In this document: positions 1 through 8,461 of the stretch, piece after piece
How the letters are laid out: every line of letters starts with the position of its first letter
How positions within the stretch are numbered: position 1 is the first letter of the stretch
Origin: a virus
Reading direction: 5' to 3' (one strand)
Length of the DNA: 54,708 nucleotides
Virus record (IMG/VR): IMGVR_UViG_3300049489_000161
Location: 1-54,708 of that record
Notes under the pieces: generated by a model
Database searches by the model: none
Seen by the model: the letters and a program-made list of their open reading frames with translations, nothing else
What the model was told of the DNA's origin: nothing
Made by a program: the position numbers and the translations under genes

Positions 1-21
1 CGCTGTGGTGGGTGGGCCGCC
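1..21 (+). terminator. Right arm of a hairpin spanning the window ends
   Basis: If the window is circular, GGCGGCC (54703 through base 1) pairs with GGCCGCC at 15-21 around a 13-base loop. The hairpin would lie between the SSB gene ending at 54687 and the ribosome binding site of the gene at 45, the same placement as other intergenic hairpins here. It has no U-tract. The pairing is read from the sequence; circularity is inferred. Confidence 0.5.
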
Positions 22-44
22 CTTTCCTATGAAGGAGGAAAGCA

Positions 45-764
45 ATGCCCAAGCCTGAGATGTTCTCAGCATCCCGTGCCGAACGGCACATGTCCTGTCA
101 TGCCAGTGCCAACCTGGAACTGGCGATCCCAAACTGGACACCACCGGTGGTGGATCCAGATGCGGACAACGCTGCGAACCGCGGCTCGCACATGCACGAG
201 TTGTTCGCCGGGGTCATGGCCCTACCGCTGAGAGACGCAGAAAATTTCTCGCGTGCTCTCGAGTTCGTCAACAACATCCGGCGTCGCCGGCGTTTCAAGT
301 TGCTGATCGAGCAACAGGTCACGGTCGAGTGGCTGGCTACCAAGCCGAACACGACGGCAGACCTGGTGATGTACGTCTCGGACGAGATGCACATCGTCGA
401 TCTGAAGACAGGGAAGATCCCTGTCGAGGTGATCGACAACCGGCAGATGCTGTACTACGCCGCCAGTTATGGGCACCTCGCGCCGAAAGCAAAGGGTGTC
501 TGGCTGCACATCGTTCAGCCCTGGGCCAACGTCACGGAGTCATGGTTCGCAGACACCAGGACGCTGGCGCAGTTCATGAACGAGGCCTCTGCTACAGAGG
601 CAGCGATCCAAGCAGGCAGTACACAGTTCTCACCTGGGCATCACTGCCAGTTCTGTCCTGCAAATCCTCATGGTCGTGGACTCAAGGGCCAGCCCTTGTG
701 CCCGACCATGCTGGATCTGCTGTACCCCCGTCTGATCGACGAGGACGAGATTCTCAATGGCTGA
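45..764 (+). CDS. Cas4/RecB-like PD-(D/E)XK exonuclease (DUF2800-like)
   Basis: This 239-aa protein looks like a nuclease of the PD-(D/E)XK superfamily, as used in phage replication and recombination. The core is visible in order: H49/H51 in a RGSHMHE stretch, D106 in TADL, D119 and K121 in VDLKTG, then Q134 in the QxxxY-type helix. C18 plus C201, C204 and C219 give the one-plus-three cysteine layout that holds an iron-sulfur cluster in Cas4 and AddB nucleases. AGGAGG lies seven bases before the ATG, so the start is secure. The gene is followed by DNA polymerase and, across the window ends, preceded by a DUF2815-like SSB. From memory that neighbourhood is typical of the DUF2800 family. Polarity and substrate cannot be read from the sequence. 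Confidence 0.8.
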   Translation: MPKPEMFSASRAERHMSCHASANLELAIPNWTPPVVDPDADNAANRGSHMHELFAGVMALPLRDAENFSRALEFVNNIRRRRRFKLLIEQQVTVEWLATKPNTTADLVMYVSDEMHIVDLKTGKIPVEVIDNRQMLYYAASYGHLAPKAKGVWLHIVQPWANVTESWFADTRTLAQFMNEASATEAAIQAGSTQFSPGHHCQFCPANPHGRGLKGQPLCPTMLDLLYPRLIDEDEILNG

Positions 765-803
765 GGATCTTCGCATCACTGACTACTGAAAGAGGAATAC
801 CTG

Positions 804-2903
804 ATGCAAAGAGTCATCGGTCTCGACTTCGAGACGTATGCAGTCACGGATCTACCCACCAATGGGCTGGACAACTACGTGAACTGTGAGTTCTTCACAC
901 CGCTGATCGCAGCAGTGAAGTACGTGAACAACAGGGGTGTCACAGTGCGCGAAGTCTTCGACTTCGTGCGGGATCCAGAGGCTGCACGCGGCGGGCTCTG
1001 GTATCTGGTGAGAGATCCCGAGGTCCGCATCGCTGCGCACAACGCAGGCTTCGAGCAAGCAGTGCTGAGTCGGATGGGCATGCCGGTACCATCTGAGAAG
1101 TTCATCGACACTGCGGTGCTGGCCCGCGCTGCCGGTGCTGCCGGCAAGCTCGAGGCTGCGGCACCACAGTTGCTGGGCCTGGACAAGGTGGAGACAGGGT
1201 TCAACCTGATCAAGCTGTTCTCCATCCCGGGCAAGTACCAGGCCACGTCCGGTCTCGGCGACTTCGATCCTCAGATCGTGGTCGACCATCCGCAGGAGTG
1301 GCAGGAGTTCAGCCGCTACTGCCAGGTCGATGCCGACCTGAGCTACGACCTGGCGATGCTGTTGCTGCCACTGATGTCGGACAAGGAGCTGGCGAACACA
1401 GCAGTGACGATGGACATGAACAACGTGGGCTGGTTCGTGGACATGCCACTGGTCGAGGAGATGCAACGGCGTTACCTCGACAATGTGGACCGAGCGATCG
1501 AGAACTTCCGCGATCTGTGCGATGCCCCGGATCTGAACATGTCCTCGTTTCCACAGCTGCAAGCGTGGTGCAAGGAACGGGGAGTTCGGGCGTCGTCCTT
1601 CGACGAGACTTCGGTGCAGAAAATGCGCACGTCACTGACCAAACGCCTGGAAGCGATGGGCATTGATGAGCCCAAGCGTTCAGGGTTCGAGGAGGTTCTC
1701 GAACTGTTGCACACAAAGCAGGTGATGGGCGGGTCCAGCTTGAAGAAACTGCAGACGCTGATCGATCGTGTCGGGCCTGGCTCCCGGCTGCGGGACTCAT
1801 ACCTGCACATCGGTGCCGGCGCCACGTACCGCACCTCAGGACGTGGTGTGCAGATGCAGAACCTCAAGCGGCTCAACGGCCAGGGCGATGACGTCGAGTT
1901 GCTGTACGACCCGAACGTGTCATGGCCCAACGACCAACTCGCCTCGAACCTGAGGCAGGTGTTCAGAGCCAGCCATCCCAACGGCCGGCTGATCGTCGGA
2001 GACTTCAGCAGTGTGGAGTCCCGCGGGCTGGCATGGCAGGCCGGGGAGACCTGGAAGCTGCAGGCCTACGCCAGAGGCGAAGGCATCTACGAGCACCAGG
2101 CGGCGAAGATCTTCAACGTCGCATACGAGGCTGTCACCAAGCAGCAGCGTCAGACCGGCAAGGTCGGCGAGCTGTCCTGTGGTTACGGTGCTGGGCCCGA
2201 GGCAGTGCAGACCTTTGCAGCCAAGATGGGTGTGGAGCTGTCACTGCAAGAAGCCACGCTGCTGGTGAAGGACTGGCGTGACGCCAACGGCGACATCGTC
2301 AGGTACTGGTACGAGCTCGACGCTGCACTCAAAGCAGCGGTCGGGGGCATCCGGAGCACAGTCAAGATCCCACATGGCTGGGTGCAGATCCTCCCGGTGC
2401 CGGCGCCGGAGTCATTGCGCGAGCAGACGCACGACCAAGACCTGGTCTCACTGCGTGTGTCCATGATCCTCACCACAGGTGAGACAGTGCTGACCCGTGT
2501 GATCCACGGTGCGCATCTGAAGGGGCGCAACATCGGATACTGGAAGCCGAGCGAGCGTAAGACCGGTGCCCTCTGGGTCGACAGGTTCATGAACCCGAAG
2601 ACCAAAAGGGTGCAGATGTACAGCATGTACGGCGGCAAACTGTCGGGGATCCTGACACAGTCGCTGTGCCGTGAGCTGTTCTTCGACAGCCTTCGGAGCG
2701 TTCACGACTGGACACGGATGTTCTCCAACACGCTGCTCATCGGGCAGTTCCACGACGAGATCGTGGTGGAGTGGTGGCCCGAGGCAGGCATGCCTGACCT
2801 AGGCGTCACCATGCAGGCGATGGAGATGCGTATGAGATCAACAGTCCTACCGGGGTTCCCGCTCGACGCGGAGATCAAGTCGGACTTCAGGTACACGAAA
2901 TGA
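804..2903 (+). CDS. Family A DNA polymerase with 3'-5' exonuclease
   Basis: This 699-aa replicative polymerase has both a proofreading and a polymerase domain. Exonuclease motifs: D8-x-E10 (DFET), HNAGFE at 79-84, and Y172xxxD176. Polymerase motifs: motif A D400-F-S-S-V-E405, motif B R449-x3-K453-x7-Y461-G462, and motif C H650-D651-E652. All catalytic residues expected of a Pol I-type enzyme are present, so it should be active. There is no room for a 5'-3' exonuclease domain, as is usual for phage enzymes. An AGAGGA ribosome binding site precedes the ATG. It sits in the replication operon directly after the exonuclease gene, and a hairpin follows its stop codon. Confidence 0.95.
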   Translation: MQRVIGLDFETYAVTDLPTNGLDNYVNCEFFTPLIAAVKYVNNRGVTVREVFDFVRDPEAARGGLWYLVRDPEVRIAAHNAGFEQAVLSRMGMPVPSEKFIDTAVLARAAGAAGKLEAAAPQLLGLDKVETGFNLIKLFSIPGKYQATSGLGDFDPQIVVDHPQEWQEFSRYCQVDADLSYDLAMLLLPLMSDKELANTAVTMDMNNVGWFVDMPLVEEMQRRYLDNVDRAIENFRDLCDAPDLNMSSFPQLQAWCKERGVRASSFDETSVQKMRTSLTKRLEAMGIDEPKRSGFEEVLELLHTKQVMGGSSLKKLQTLIDRVGPGSRLRDSYLHIGAGATYRTSGRGVQMQNLKRLNGQGDDVELLYDPNVSWPNDQLASNLRQVFRASHPNGRLIVGDFSSVESRGLAWQAGETWKLQAYARGEGIYEHQAAKIFNVAYEAVTKQQRQTGKVGELSCGYGAGPEAVQTFAAKMGVELSLQEATLLVKDWRDANGDIVRYWYELDAALKAAVGGIRSTVKIPHGWVQILPVPAPESLREQTHDQDLVSLRVSMILTTGETVLTRVIHGAHLKGRNIGYWKPSERKTGALWVDRFMNPKTKRVQMYSMYGGKLSGILTQSLCRELFFDSLRSVHDWTRMFSNTLLIGQFHDEIVVEWWPEAGMPDLGVTMQAMEMRMRSTVLPGFPLDAEIKSDFRYTK

Positions 2904-2905
2904 GA

Positions 2906-2946
2906 GAACCGGAGCGCCAGGTTGCACAAGCCTGGTGCTCCGGTTC
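2906..2946 (+). terminator. Strong intergenic hairpin after the polymerase gene
   Basis: A 16-base inverted repeat (2906-2921 with 2931-2946, one internal mismatch) encloses a 9-base loop just after the polymerase stop codon and ten bases before the next ribosome binding site. No U-tract follows. It may be a U-less terminator, an RNA processing site or a stabilising 3' end. Confidence 0.6.
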
Positions 2947-2967
2947 ATTCCCAAGAAGGAGGTAGCA

Positions 2968-3462
2968 ATGCTAAGTATCGCACACGTCATAGGGGTGGAC
3001 CCAGGTTTGGTTCATACCGGGTGTGTCTCGCTGAGGTTCGACGAGACGCACCGCACTGTCACAGTGCAGCACCTGGTAGTCCGGGGCCCTGACGTGGACA
3101 AAGTCAAACAATGGATCAAGTCCATCGAGGAGAAGGGGCCGCGGCCTCACGTCTTCGTGGAGAAGTACGCACCGAGGCAGCGGCTCAACGCCGACGAGCG
3201 GATGGTCAAGGCGGACGCCGCGTTCCAGTCGGGACTGCGTGGCTGCACGATGGTCCGTAACATGGGCTCCAAGCAAATCGTCAAGCCGCAGCTGATGCAG
3301 ATGCTGGGGGTGTGGCAGTTCGGCACGCCGACACACCACCAAGACCTGCGAGCCGCAGCCAGGATCGCGCTGTTCGGCATGATGAAAGACCCGCCGCTCA
3401 ATGCGTGGCTGTCCGATGTGGTCAGAGATACCCTCGACGGAAATCCGTGGGAGGTTCGATGA
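2968..3462 (+). CDS. RuvC-like Holliday junction resolvase
   Basis: This 164-aa protein has an RNase H-like fold signature of RuvC resolvases, which cut four-way junctions during replication, recombination or before packaging. The acidic catalytic set is visible: D11 in GVDPG, E65 in VFVEK, and H123-H124-x-D126 near the C-terminus. The chosen ATG has AAGGAGG six bases upstream. An in-frame upstream start at 2935 lies inside the preceding hairpin and is rejected. The stop overlaps the helicase start in an ATGA junction, suggesting coupled translation. The length suits a phage RuvC. Confidence 0.85.
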   Translation: MLSIAHVIGVDPGLVHTGCVSLRFDETHRTVTVQHLVVRGPDVDKVKQWIKSIEEKGPRPHVFVEKYAPRQRLNADERMVKADAAFQSGLRGCTMVRNMGSKQIVKPQLMQMLGVWQFGTPTHHQDLRAAARIALFGMMKDPPLNAWLSDVVRDTLDGNPWEVR

Positions 3463-4634
3463 GCACCGAGCTGGAGGTCAAGGCTGGAGTCACGCTGTTC
3501 GACTACCAGCAGGAGTTCCTGGATGTGGCGGCGGCCAACCCGATCAGGCTGCGCGCCTGCCTGTACTACAAGACAGGCGCCGGCAAGAGCCTGACTTCGT
3601 TGGCAGCCGTGGCCCTGCTCGGATACACCGAGTGTCTAGTGGTGGCACCACCGTCCACGCACCGCCAATGGTGGGAGCTAGGGCGCAAGCTCGGGGTGAA
3701 CATCACCCCGATGTCACACGCGAAGTTCCGGCAGAACACCACAAAGTTGTCACGCACCATGCCTGTGATCGCCGACGAGTTCCACCTGTTCGGCGGACAG
3801 AAGGGCAAAGGCTGGCGCAAGCTGGACAAGCTGGCTCTGCACCTGGATGCGCCGTTGATCCTGTGTTCGGCAACCCCGAACTACAACGACGCGGAACGCT
3901 GCTACTGCGTGCAGCACATCCTCCACCCTGGCAACACCAAGGGTGGGTACCTGCAGTTCATCTACCAGCACTGCACTACGGAACAAAACCCGTTCGGGAT
4001 GGAGCCGGTTGTCACCGGATTCCACAACTACCCGGATGCGGCGGCGTTCCTGGCTGCCATGCCAGGAGTCTATTACCTGCCGGACGATGCGAAGTACACC
4101 ATCCAAGACGAGATGTACCTAGTGCGTCTGGATCCTGCGCTGGAATCCCACGGCTATGACCGGCGCAAGCATCGGCTGGTGGCGAGCCAGATCGAACGCA
4201 TGCACACCGTGCGGTACCAGGGTCTGGTAGATGAAGACGGTTGGCTGCACGCTCCGGTGATGAGTCACCTGCAGCGGCTGATCGCAGACAGCCCGACAAT
4301 GATCTTCACAGTTCATTCGTCGATAGCGGAGGCAGTGTCCCGATCATTTGAGACGCTCGGGATCAAGCACTCAACAGTCACAGGCAAGACGCCCAAGCCA
4401 GAGAAAGAGCAGATCATCCGCTCGTTTCTGTCCGGCTATGTCGATGTCCTGATCGGGACTGCAACGCTGGCCACCGGCACGGACGGGATGGACAGGGTGT
4501 GCGACACCCTGATCATCCTGGACGACACCGACGATGACGCTCTGCGTCGTCAGTTGATAGGCAGGATTCTGCCGCGAGGAGCTTCAACCTCCATCGCGCA
4601 GAAAAAAATCTTCCGCATGGTTCCGGTCTTCTGA
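3459..4634 (+). CDS. SF2 DEAD/DEAH-type helicase
   Basis: This 391-aa ATPase of helicase superfamily 2 should act in replication or recombination. N-terminal motifs: a Q-like FDYQQEF (14-20), Walker A TGAGKS with K43, a DEFH Walker B at 106-109, and SAT at 137-139. The C-terminal RecA-like domain shows motif V (TATLATGTDGMD) and motif VI (QLIGRILPRG). The start overlaps the RuvC stop (ATGA). An upstream in-frame extension to 3312 lies wholly within RuvC and is rejected. Similar compact SF2 helicases are common in actinophage replication modules. The polarity and the DNA structure it acts on are not predictable here. Confidence 0.88.
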   Translation: MSTELEVKAGVTLFDYQQEFLDVAAANPIRLRACLYYKTGAGKSLTSLAAVALLGYTECLVVAPPSTHRQWWELGRKLGVNITPMSHAKFRQNTTKLSRTMPVIADEFHLFGGQKGKGWRKLDKLALHLDAPLILCSATPNYNDAERCYCVQHILHPGNTKGGYLQFIYQHCTTEQNPFGMEPVVTGFHNYPDAAAFLAAMPGVYYLPDDAKYTIQDEMYLVRLDPALESHGYDRRKHRLVASQIERMHTVRYQGLVDEDGWLHAPVMSHLQRLIADSPTMIFTVHSSIAEAVSRSFETLGIKHSTVTGKTPKPEKEQIIRSFLSGYVDVLIGTATLATGTDGMDRVCDTLIILDDTDDDALRRQLIGRILPRGASTSIAQKKIFRMVPVF

Positions 4635-4682
4635 TGCACCCGGGGTGGGGTCGGCAATGGCCGACGCTACGAAGGAGGATCA

Positions 4683-4799
4683 ATGGAATCCACGGAAGCA
4701 GCAGTTGCCAAGCTCAGAGCAATGCTCGCAAAGAATCCGCTCATGCCTGAAGACGAGTACCGCAAGGTGCTCCAGCGCATATATGAGCTGGGCGGCTGA
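4683..4799 (+). CDS. Small 38-aa protein of unknown function
   Basis: A short reading frame with a good AAGGAGG ribosome binding site five bases before its ATG. The product starts MESTEAAVAKLRAM and ends YELGG. It is charged, probably helical, and has no cysteines or membrane segment. It lies between the SF2 helicase and a perfect hairpin, so it forms its own small unit in the replication operon. A small accessory factor is possible, but I do not recognise the family. The ribosome binding site and placement are the main support. Confidence 0.6.
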   Translation: MESTEAAVAKLRAMLAKNPLMPEDEYRKVLQRIYELGG

Positions 4800-4804
4800 C
4801 TGAT

Positions 4805-4838
4805 AGGGGCGGGTTGTCATGGCCGACAACCCGCCCCT
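4805..4838 (+). terminator. Perfect 14-bp hairpin
   Basis: Bases 4805-4818 pair perfectly with 4825-4838 around the loop ATGGCC, six bases after the small gene's stop. The stem is very GC-rich, with no U-run after it. It is likely a terminator or processing hairpin. Confidence 0.65.
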
Positions 4839-4882
4839 GCTGGATTTAGCACACTCACAACCCAAGGAGAAGGAGGGCAGAG

Positions 4883-6274
4883 ATGCCACCAAGTACAAAG
4901 AATCAACGGGAGCGAGATGACCTCGCACCAGTGATAGCCAGCAGTTACCAGATCGTGAGTTACAAGGGGGTGCTGTACATCCCCGCGGACTTCGAGACGT
5001 TGGAGCGGCACGTCACACCTGCGCCTGACCGCAAGGTGTGGCTACCGTTCACACACAAGATGATCCGCATGACAGCCCGGCACCACGATCTGTCCTTCCG
5101 GGACGATCGTGAGCTCAACTCGTTTCGCTACCAGATGGAAGCGGAGGCGATCGAGGTGACCTCGGAGGTGTCGGAGCTGTTGATTCGCACGGACGAAGGG
5201 CTGCGAATGCTGACAAGCGAAGGTGTGTTGGTTGATCCCACAGGATCGTTCATACCCAACTACCTGCCTGTCAAACTCAACGCCGATGAGGGGGTGAAAG
5301 AGCGGGTCATGGATTTGCTCACCGAGTGGGTCGATGATGACGAGGAAGCCTTGTCGCTGCTGCGTCACCTGTCAACAACTCTGGCTCCGCACTGGTCGGC
5401 AGTGAAGTACGTGCTGCTGATCGGTGAGGGGCGCAACGGCAAGTCGCTGCTGATGGAGATGATCGAGCGGATCTTCGGTGAGGAGAACTGCTCGCATGTC
5501 ACCAGGCAGCAGATCAGCGAGAGCAACCCTGTCGTCACCGAGGTGATGGGCAAGCTAGTCAACATCGTGAAGGACGGGCCTGCCTCGTACCTGAAGGACT
5601 CGGGCAACGAGAAGTCTCTGATCGCAGGTGAGGAGATCCCGATCCGCCGGCTGTATCAGAACCAGCCCACGATGGCCAGCACCAACGGGCTGTTCATCGA
5701 GGGACTGAACCGTGAACCGAAGTCGAGAGACAAGTCCTCGGCGTTGCAGTCTCGGCTAGCACGGTTCGAGTTCCCGAACGTGTATCAGGAAGACCGCATG
5801 TTCTACCGCTGGGCCACCTCACCCGAGGTGACCGGCGCGTTGCTATCTCTGATGGTGGACAACTACGTCCGTGAACAAGAAGTACAGATCATGCTGGCGC
5901 CGACCGCGCGCAGCATCGAGCTGAAGCTGGATCACATGATCTCGAACTCACAGGAGTTGCAGTTCCTGATGTGGCTCGAGGACAGCGGTGGTCCGACAGG
6001 TGCCGACGAACTGATCGGCAAGGACATGCGCACAGCCGTGCAAAGGTTCAAGTCCTGGCGGGTGCTGCTCGGCGACATCGGGGTCTACTCCGATGACGAC
6101 GTGGCACGCAACCTGCGCACCGTGCTGCAGGTCGGGCCTCGTAGGTCCGTCCGACAGGGAAACAAGATCACCAAGGTCAGGACTGTGGAGGGCTACAAAC
6201 CCGACGCGGGACGTGTCCTGGCACACCACCGCACAGAGGAGGTGCTCAACGATGAAACCGTGGTGGATGACTGA
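4883..6274 (+). CDS. SF3/D5-like replicative helicase
   Basis: This 463-aa ATPase resembles the helicase half of P4/D5-type phage primase-helicases. Walker A is GEGRNGKS at 181-188 (K187). It is followed by the family's usual sequence of a TRQQIS stretch, the NIVKDGP strand, a K-S-L-I-A-G-E-E-I element and the STNGLF region around the sensor. The N-terminal 150 residues match the helical D5_N-type region. The start has AAGGAGG upstream. The primase-polymerase activity is encoded by the next gene, so the usual fused primase-helicase is split in two here. The 3' end overlaps the primase gene by 23 bases. Confidence 0.82.
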   Translation: MPPSTKNQRERDDLAPVIASSYQIVSYKGVLYIPADFETLERHVTPAPDRKVWLPFTHKMIRMTARHHDLSFRDDRELNSFRYQMEAEAIEVTSEVSELLIRTDEGLRMLTSEGVLVDPTGSFIPNYLPVKLNADEGVKERVMDLLTEWVDDDEEALSLLRHLSTTLAPHWSAVKYVLLIGEGRNGKSLLMEMIERIFGEENCSHVTRQQISESNPVVTEVMGKLVNIVKDGPASYLKDSGNEKSLIAGEEIPIRRLYQNQPTMASTNGLFIEGLNREPKSRDKSSALQSRLARFEFPNVYQEDRMFYRWATSPEVTGALLSLMVDNYVREQEVQIMLAPTARSIELKLDHMISNSQELQFLMWLEDSGGPTGADELIGKDMRTAVQRFKSWRVLLGDIGVYSDDDVARNLRTVLQVGPRRSVRQGNKITKVRTVEGYKPDAGRVLAHHRTEEVLNDETVVDD

Positions 6275-7082
6275 GGAATACGACAAGGACTGGGCTGTCC
6301 CATCCGAGCTGGTCACGTACTCCGGTCCCAAAGGTGTGGCAATCGTCCGCGCCTGGCAAGACGGAAAGACCAGCCCGGGATGGGGGGAGTCCACATTCAT
6401 GGACCTGTACATGAAGGGCAGGTTCAGTGGCCGAGCGGTGATCCCAGGCTACGAGCAGGGGCGTTGGTCGCTGGCGTACGTCATGCGATCGACGCGCCTG
6501 GTGTGCCTGGACATCGACGGCAAGAACGGCGGATTCGACGGGGTGAAGCAGTTGGGCATGTTGCCCTACACACTGGCCGAGACGTCCAAGAGCGGTAACG
6601 GGTATCACCTGTTCTACTCGATCCCGAACGACACCTGGGATCTGGACAGGGGCTATGCCCAGCTGCCGGACAGGATCGGTCTGCAGCAAGGCGTGGATCT
6701 GCGATCGGTGGGGTGCGTCTATCACTACGCACAACAGCGGTGGAACGGCCGGCCGGTCACCACCCTGCCGACGTACATGCACCAGCAGATGCTCGCACGC
6801 AAGGCGTCTACCGCAGCCGCGGTCGACGAAATCATCAAGCTCCTGAATGCAGGAGACCCGATGGAGGTAGCAATGAAGCACGACGAATTGATCACGGATC
6901 TGAACAAGCCGATCCCTGCTGGCAAGCGCAACACCACGCTGTTCGCCATCGGCTCCCAGATGCATCTGGCACAAGTGCCCAACTGGGCCAACCTGGTCCA
7001 CGACCGGGCCCTGGCCGTCGGCCTGGACCACCTTGAGGCGGACAAGCTGATCGCCAACATCACGCGGTACGGAGACAGCTGA
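6252..7082 (+). CDS. Primase-polymerase (AEP superfamily)
   Basis: This 276-aa protein looks like a bifunctional DNA primase/polymerase that would make primers for the family A polymerase. The archaeo-eukaryotic primase catalytic set is visible: D87-x-D89 in CLDIDGK, H119 in GYHLFY, and D149 in VDLRS. The C-terminal part after about residue 210 resembles a PriCT-type helical domain. AGGAGGT lies eight bases before the chosen ATG. A longer frame from 6093 is a shadow inside the helicase gene. It follows the SF3 helicase, its expected functional partner, and overlaps the next gene by one base (TGATG). Confidence 0.82.
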   Translation: MKPWWMTEEYDKDWAVPSELVTYSGPKGVAIVRAWQDGKTSPGWGESTFMDLYMKGRFSGRAVIPGYEQGRWSLAYVMRSTRLVCLDIDGKNGGFDGVKQLGMLPYTLAETSKSGNGYHLFYSIPNDTWDLDRGYAQLPDRIGLQQGVDLRSVGCVYHYAQQRWNGRPVTTLPTYMHQQMLARKASTAAAVDEIIKLLNAGDPMEVAMKHDELITDLNKPIPAGKRNTTLFAIGSQMHLAQVPNWANLVHDRALAVGLDHLEADKLIANITRYGDS

Positions 7083-7486
7083 TGTCTGACGTCTCGATTG
7101 AAGAGCTGGAAGAGTTGCTCGAGAGCAACAGCGATCCAGACGGACAGTGGCGCGGCGCCGACGTGTGTGATGCCCTGACTCGTTTGATCGACGAGAAGCA
7201 GCAAGAAGCTGAATGGGGCTCTCCCATCCGACAGGAGGTTCTCGAAGAAGCAATCGGTCTCACCTGTGGTGACCGCAACCAGGACTACGGTGACCCTCGT
7301 CCCAACTTCGAGGACACCGCAGCGATGTGGTCGGCGTACAAGGGAGTGACGTTCGAGGCTCACGATGTGGCCGCCATGATGATTCTGCTAAAGGTGGCCC
7401 GTCTGAAGACGAGCCCTGGCAAGCGGGACAACTGGACGGATGCCGCGGGCTATGCGGGGTTGGGTGCTGAGGTCTCAGCAGAGTAG
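7082..7486 (+). CDS. DUF6378-like phage protein
   Basis: A 134-aa protein whose C-terminal half carries a pattern I associate with DUF6378: VLEEAIGLTCGDRNQDYGDP, then FEDTAAMWSAY, HDVAAMMILLKVARL and a final DNWTDAAGYAGLG. That domain is common in actinophages, usually near nucleotide metabolism or replication genes, but its biochemical role is not established to my knowledge. The N-terminal 65 residues are acidic and less conserved-looking. The start overlaps the primase stop by one base, and a strong intrinsic terminator follows, making this the last gene of the replication operon. Confidence 0.72.
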   Translation: MSDVSIEELEELLESNSDPDGQWRGADVCDALTRLIDEKQQEAEWGSPIRQEVLEEAIGLTCGDRNQDYGDPRPNFEDTAAMWSAYKGVTFEAHDVAAMMILLKVARLKTSPGKRDNWTDAAGYAGLGAEVSAE

Positions 7487-7493
7487 TGAGAGA

Positions 7494-7535
7494 AGAGAGG
7501 TTCCGGTGCATGCGCATCGGAACCTCTCTTTTTTT
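7494..7535 (+). terminator. Intrinsic terminator of the replication operon
   Basis: AGAGAGGTTCCG (7494-7505) pairs with CGGAACCTCTCT (7518-7529) and is followed by a run of T to 7535. This is the only hairpin in the window with a textbook U-tract, eight bases after the stop of the DUF6378-like gene. Confidence 0.92.
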
Positions 7536-7556
7536 CAGGGGGGTTATGCTGCTGAC

Positions 7557-8114
7557 ATGTCAGACACTTCACAGTCCTTCCTGTCAGCAGCTGAGGTAGA
7601 GCTTAAGAGAAGGTTCAGAAAAGAAGAGGCTGATTTGCGGGTGCTGCCTTCTGATGCAGCACCCGCGCGGGAGTCGGCCCGCATCGACCAGCTTGTGCTG
7701 CCGGACGATATGCGGGCGAAGATGCCCGTGACGAAGGACAAGTTCCTGGTCAAGGAGAACCCTCACATCGTGGCCTGGGAGCGCGAGGTCCGCAAGTTCC
7801 TGCGGAACCTGTCGCCCGAACACGGCCACCGCGTGTCGGCCGCCATGATCTACGAGTGGGCCACCGGGATCAGGGTCGTGGACGTGATGAACACCCCGCC
7901 CGATCGCCAGGGCCCGCACGACTCGTGGCGTAGCGATCTCCGCAAGATCAACAAGATCATGACCTACTACTTCGGCAAGCCGTACTCCACCTACATCTGC
8001 GGCAAGAAGGTGCCCAAGGCGTACCGGGTGCGGCCCGGGTACTACATCCGCCGGCACCGCCCGATGACGCTCACGTTGTGGGCGGAGTATTCCGAGGGCG
8101 TGCTGTACCCGTGA
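7557..8114 (+). CDS. Conserved-looking protein of unknown function
   Basis: A 185-aa basic protein, helical at the N-terminus, with a compact C-terminal half (HRVSAAMIYEW, then a lysine- and tyrosine-rich SWRSDLRKINKIM region) that could be a winged-helix DNA-binding fold. That is a guess from composition and helix pattern. It starts about 20 bases after an intrinsic terminator, so it needs its own promoter. A TATGCT hexamer at 7545-7550 would place a transcript start at or near the ATG, as in leaderless actinobacterial genes. A weak AGGGGGG is the only ribosome-binding candidate. It overlaps the next gene in a GTGA junction. Confidence 0.65.
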   Translation: MSDTSQSFLSAAEVELKRRFRKEEADLRVLPSDAAPARESARIDQLVLPDDMRAKMPVTKDKFLVKENPHIVAWEREVRKFLRNLSPEHGHRVSAAMIYEWATGIRVVDVMNTPPDRQGPHDSWRSDLRKINKIMTYYFGKPYSTYICGKKVPKAYRVRPGYYIRRHRPMTLTLWAEYSEGVLYP

Positions 8115-8461
8115 CCGATCGTGGTCCGATCAAGATCCTCGAGGACGGGACGAGGATCTACTCGAACTACGCCCGGTACACACCGATGCCCGACGAGCAG
8201 CGCACCAACACGATCCGCAAGCCGGCGGACCCAGGTGCGCTGCGGTTCCACGCGCAGTGGTTCCTACCGCTGGACCTGCTGCCCGACGATCTTCGGCTGA
8301 TGCCGCAGACCCGCCCGGACACCGACGCCTACGACCACATGGCCAAGCCGCGCAAGTGCATGTGCGTACCCTGTCAGCGCCCGGAGGCCGTGGCGTGGCA
8401 GGAGAAGTGGCGCAAGGACCACGGGCTCATACGCGCAAGGCCTCGTCGTCGGAGTCGATGA
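8111..8461 (+). CDS. Small basic protein with a CxCxxC motif
   Basis: A 116-aa product starting at a GTG that overlaps the upstream stop (GTGA). The N-terminal third contains ILEDGTRIYSNYARY. The C-terminal part carries CMCVPC and ends in a strongly basic tail (RARPRRRSR). The three cysteines may bind metal or be redox active, but no family is recognised. Its 3' end runs 35 bases into the 3' end of the convergent minus-strand gene 8427-8714, so the early and late blocks meet here without a spacer. Confidence 0.6.
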   Translation: MTDRGPIKILEDGTRIYSNYARYTPMPDEQRTNTIRKPADPGALRFHAQWFLPLDLLPDDLRLMPQTRPDTDAYDHMAKPRKCMCVPCQRPEAVAWQEKWRKDHGLIRARPRRRSR

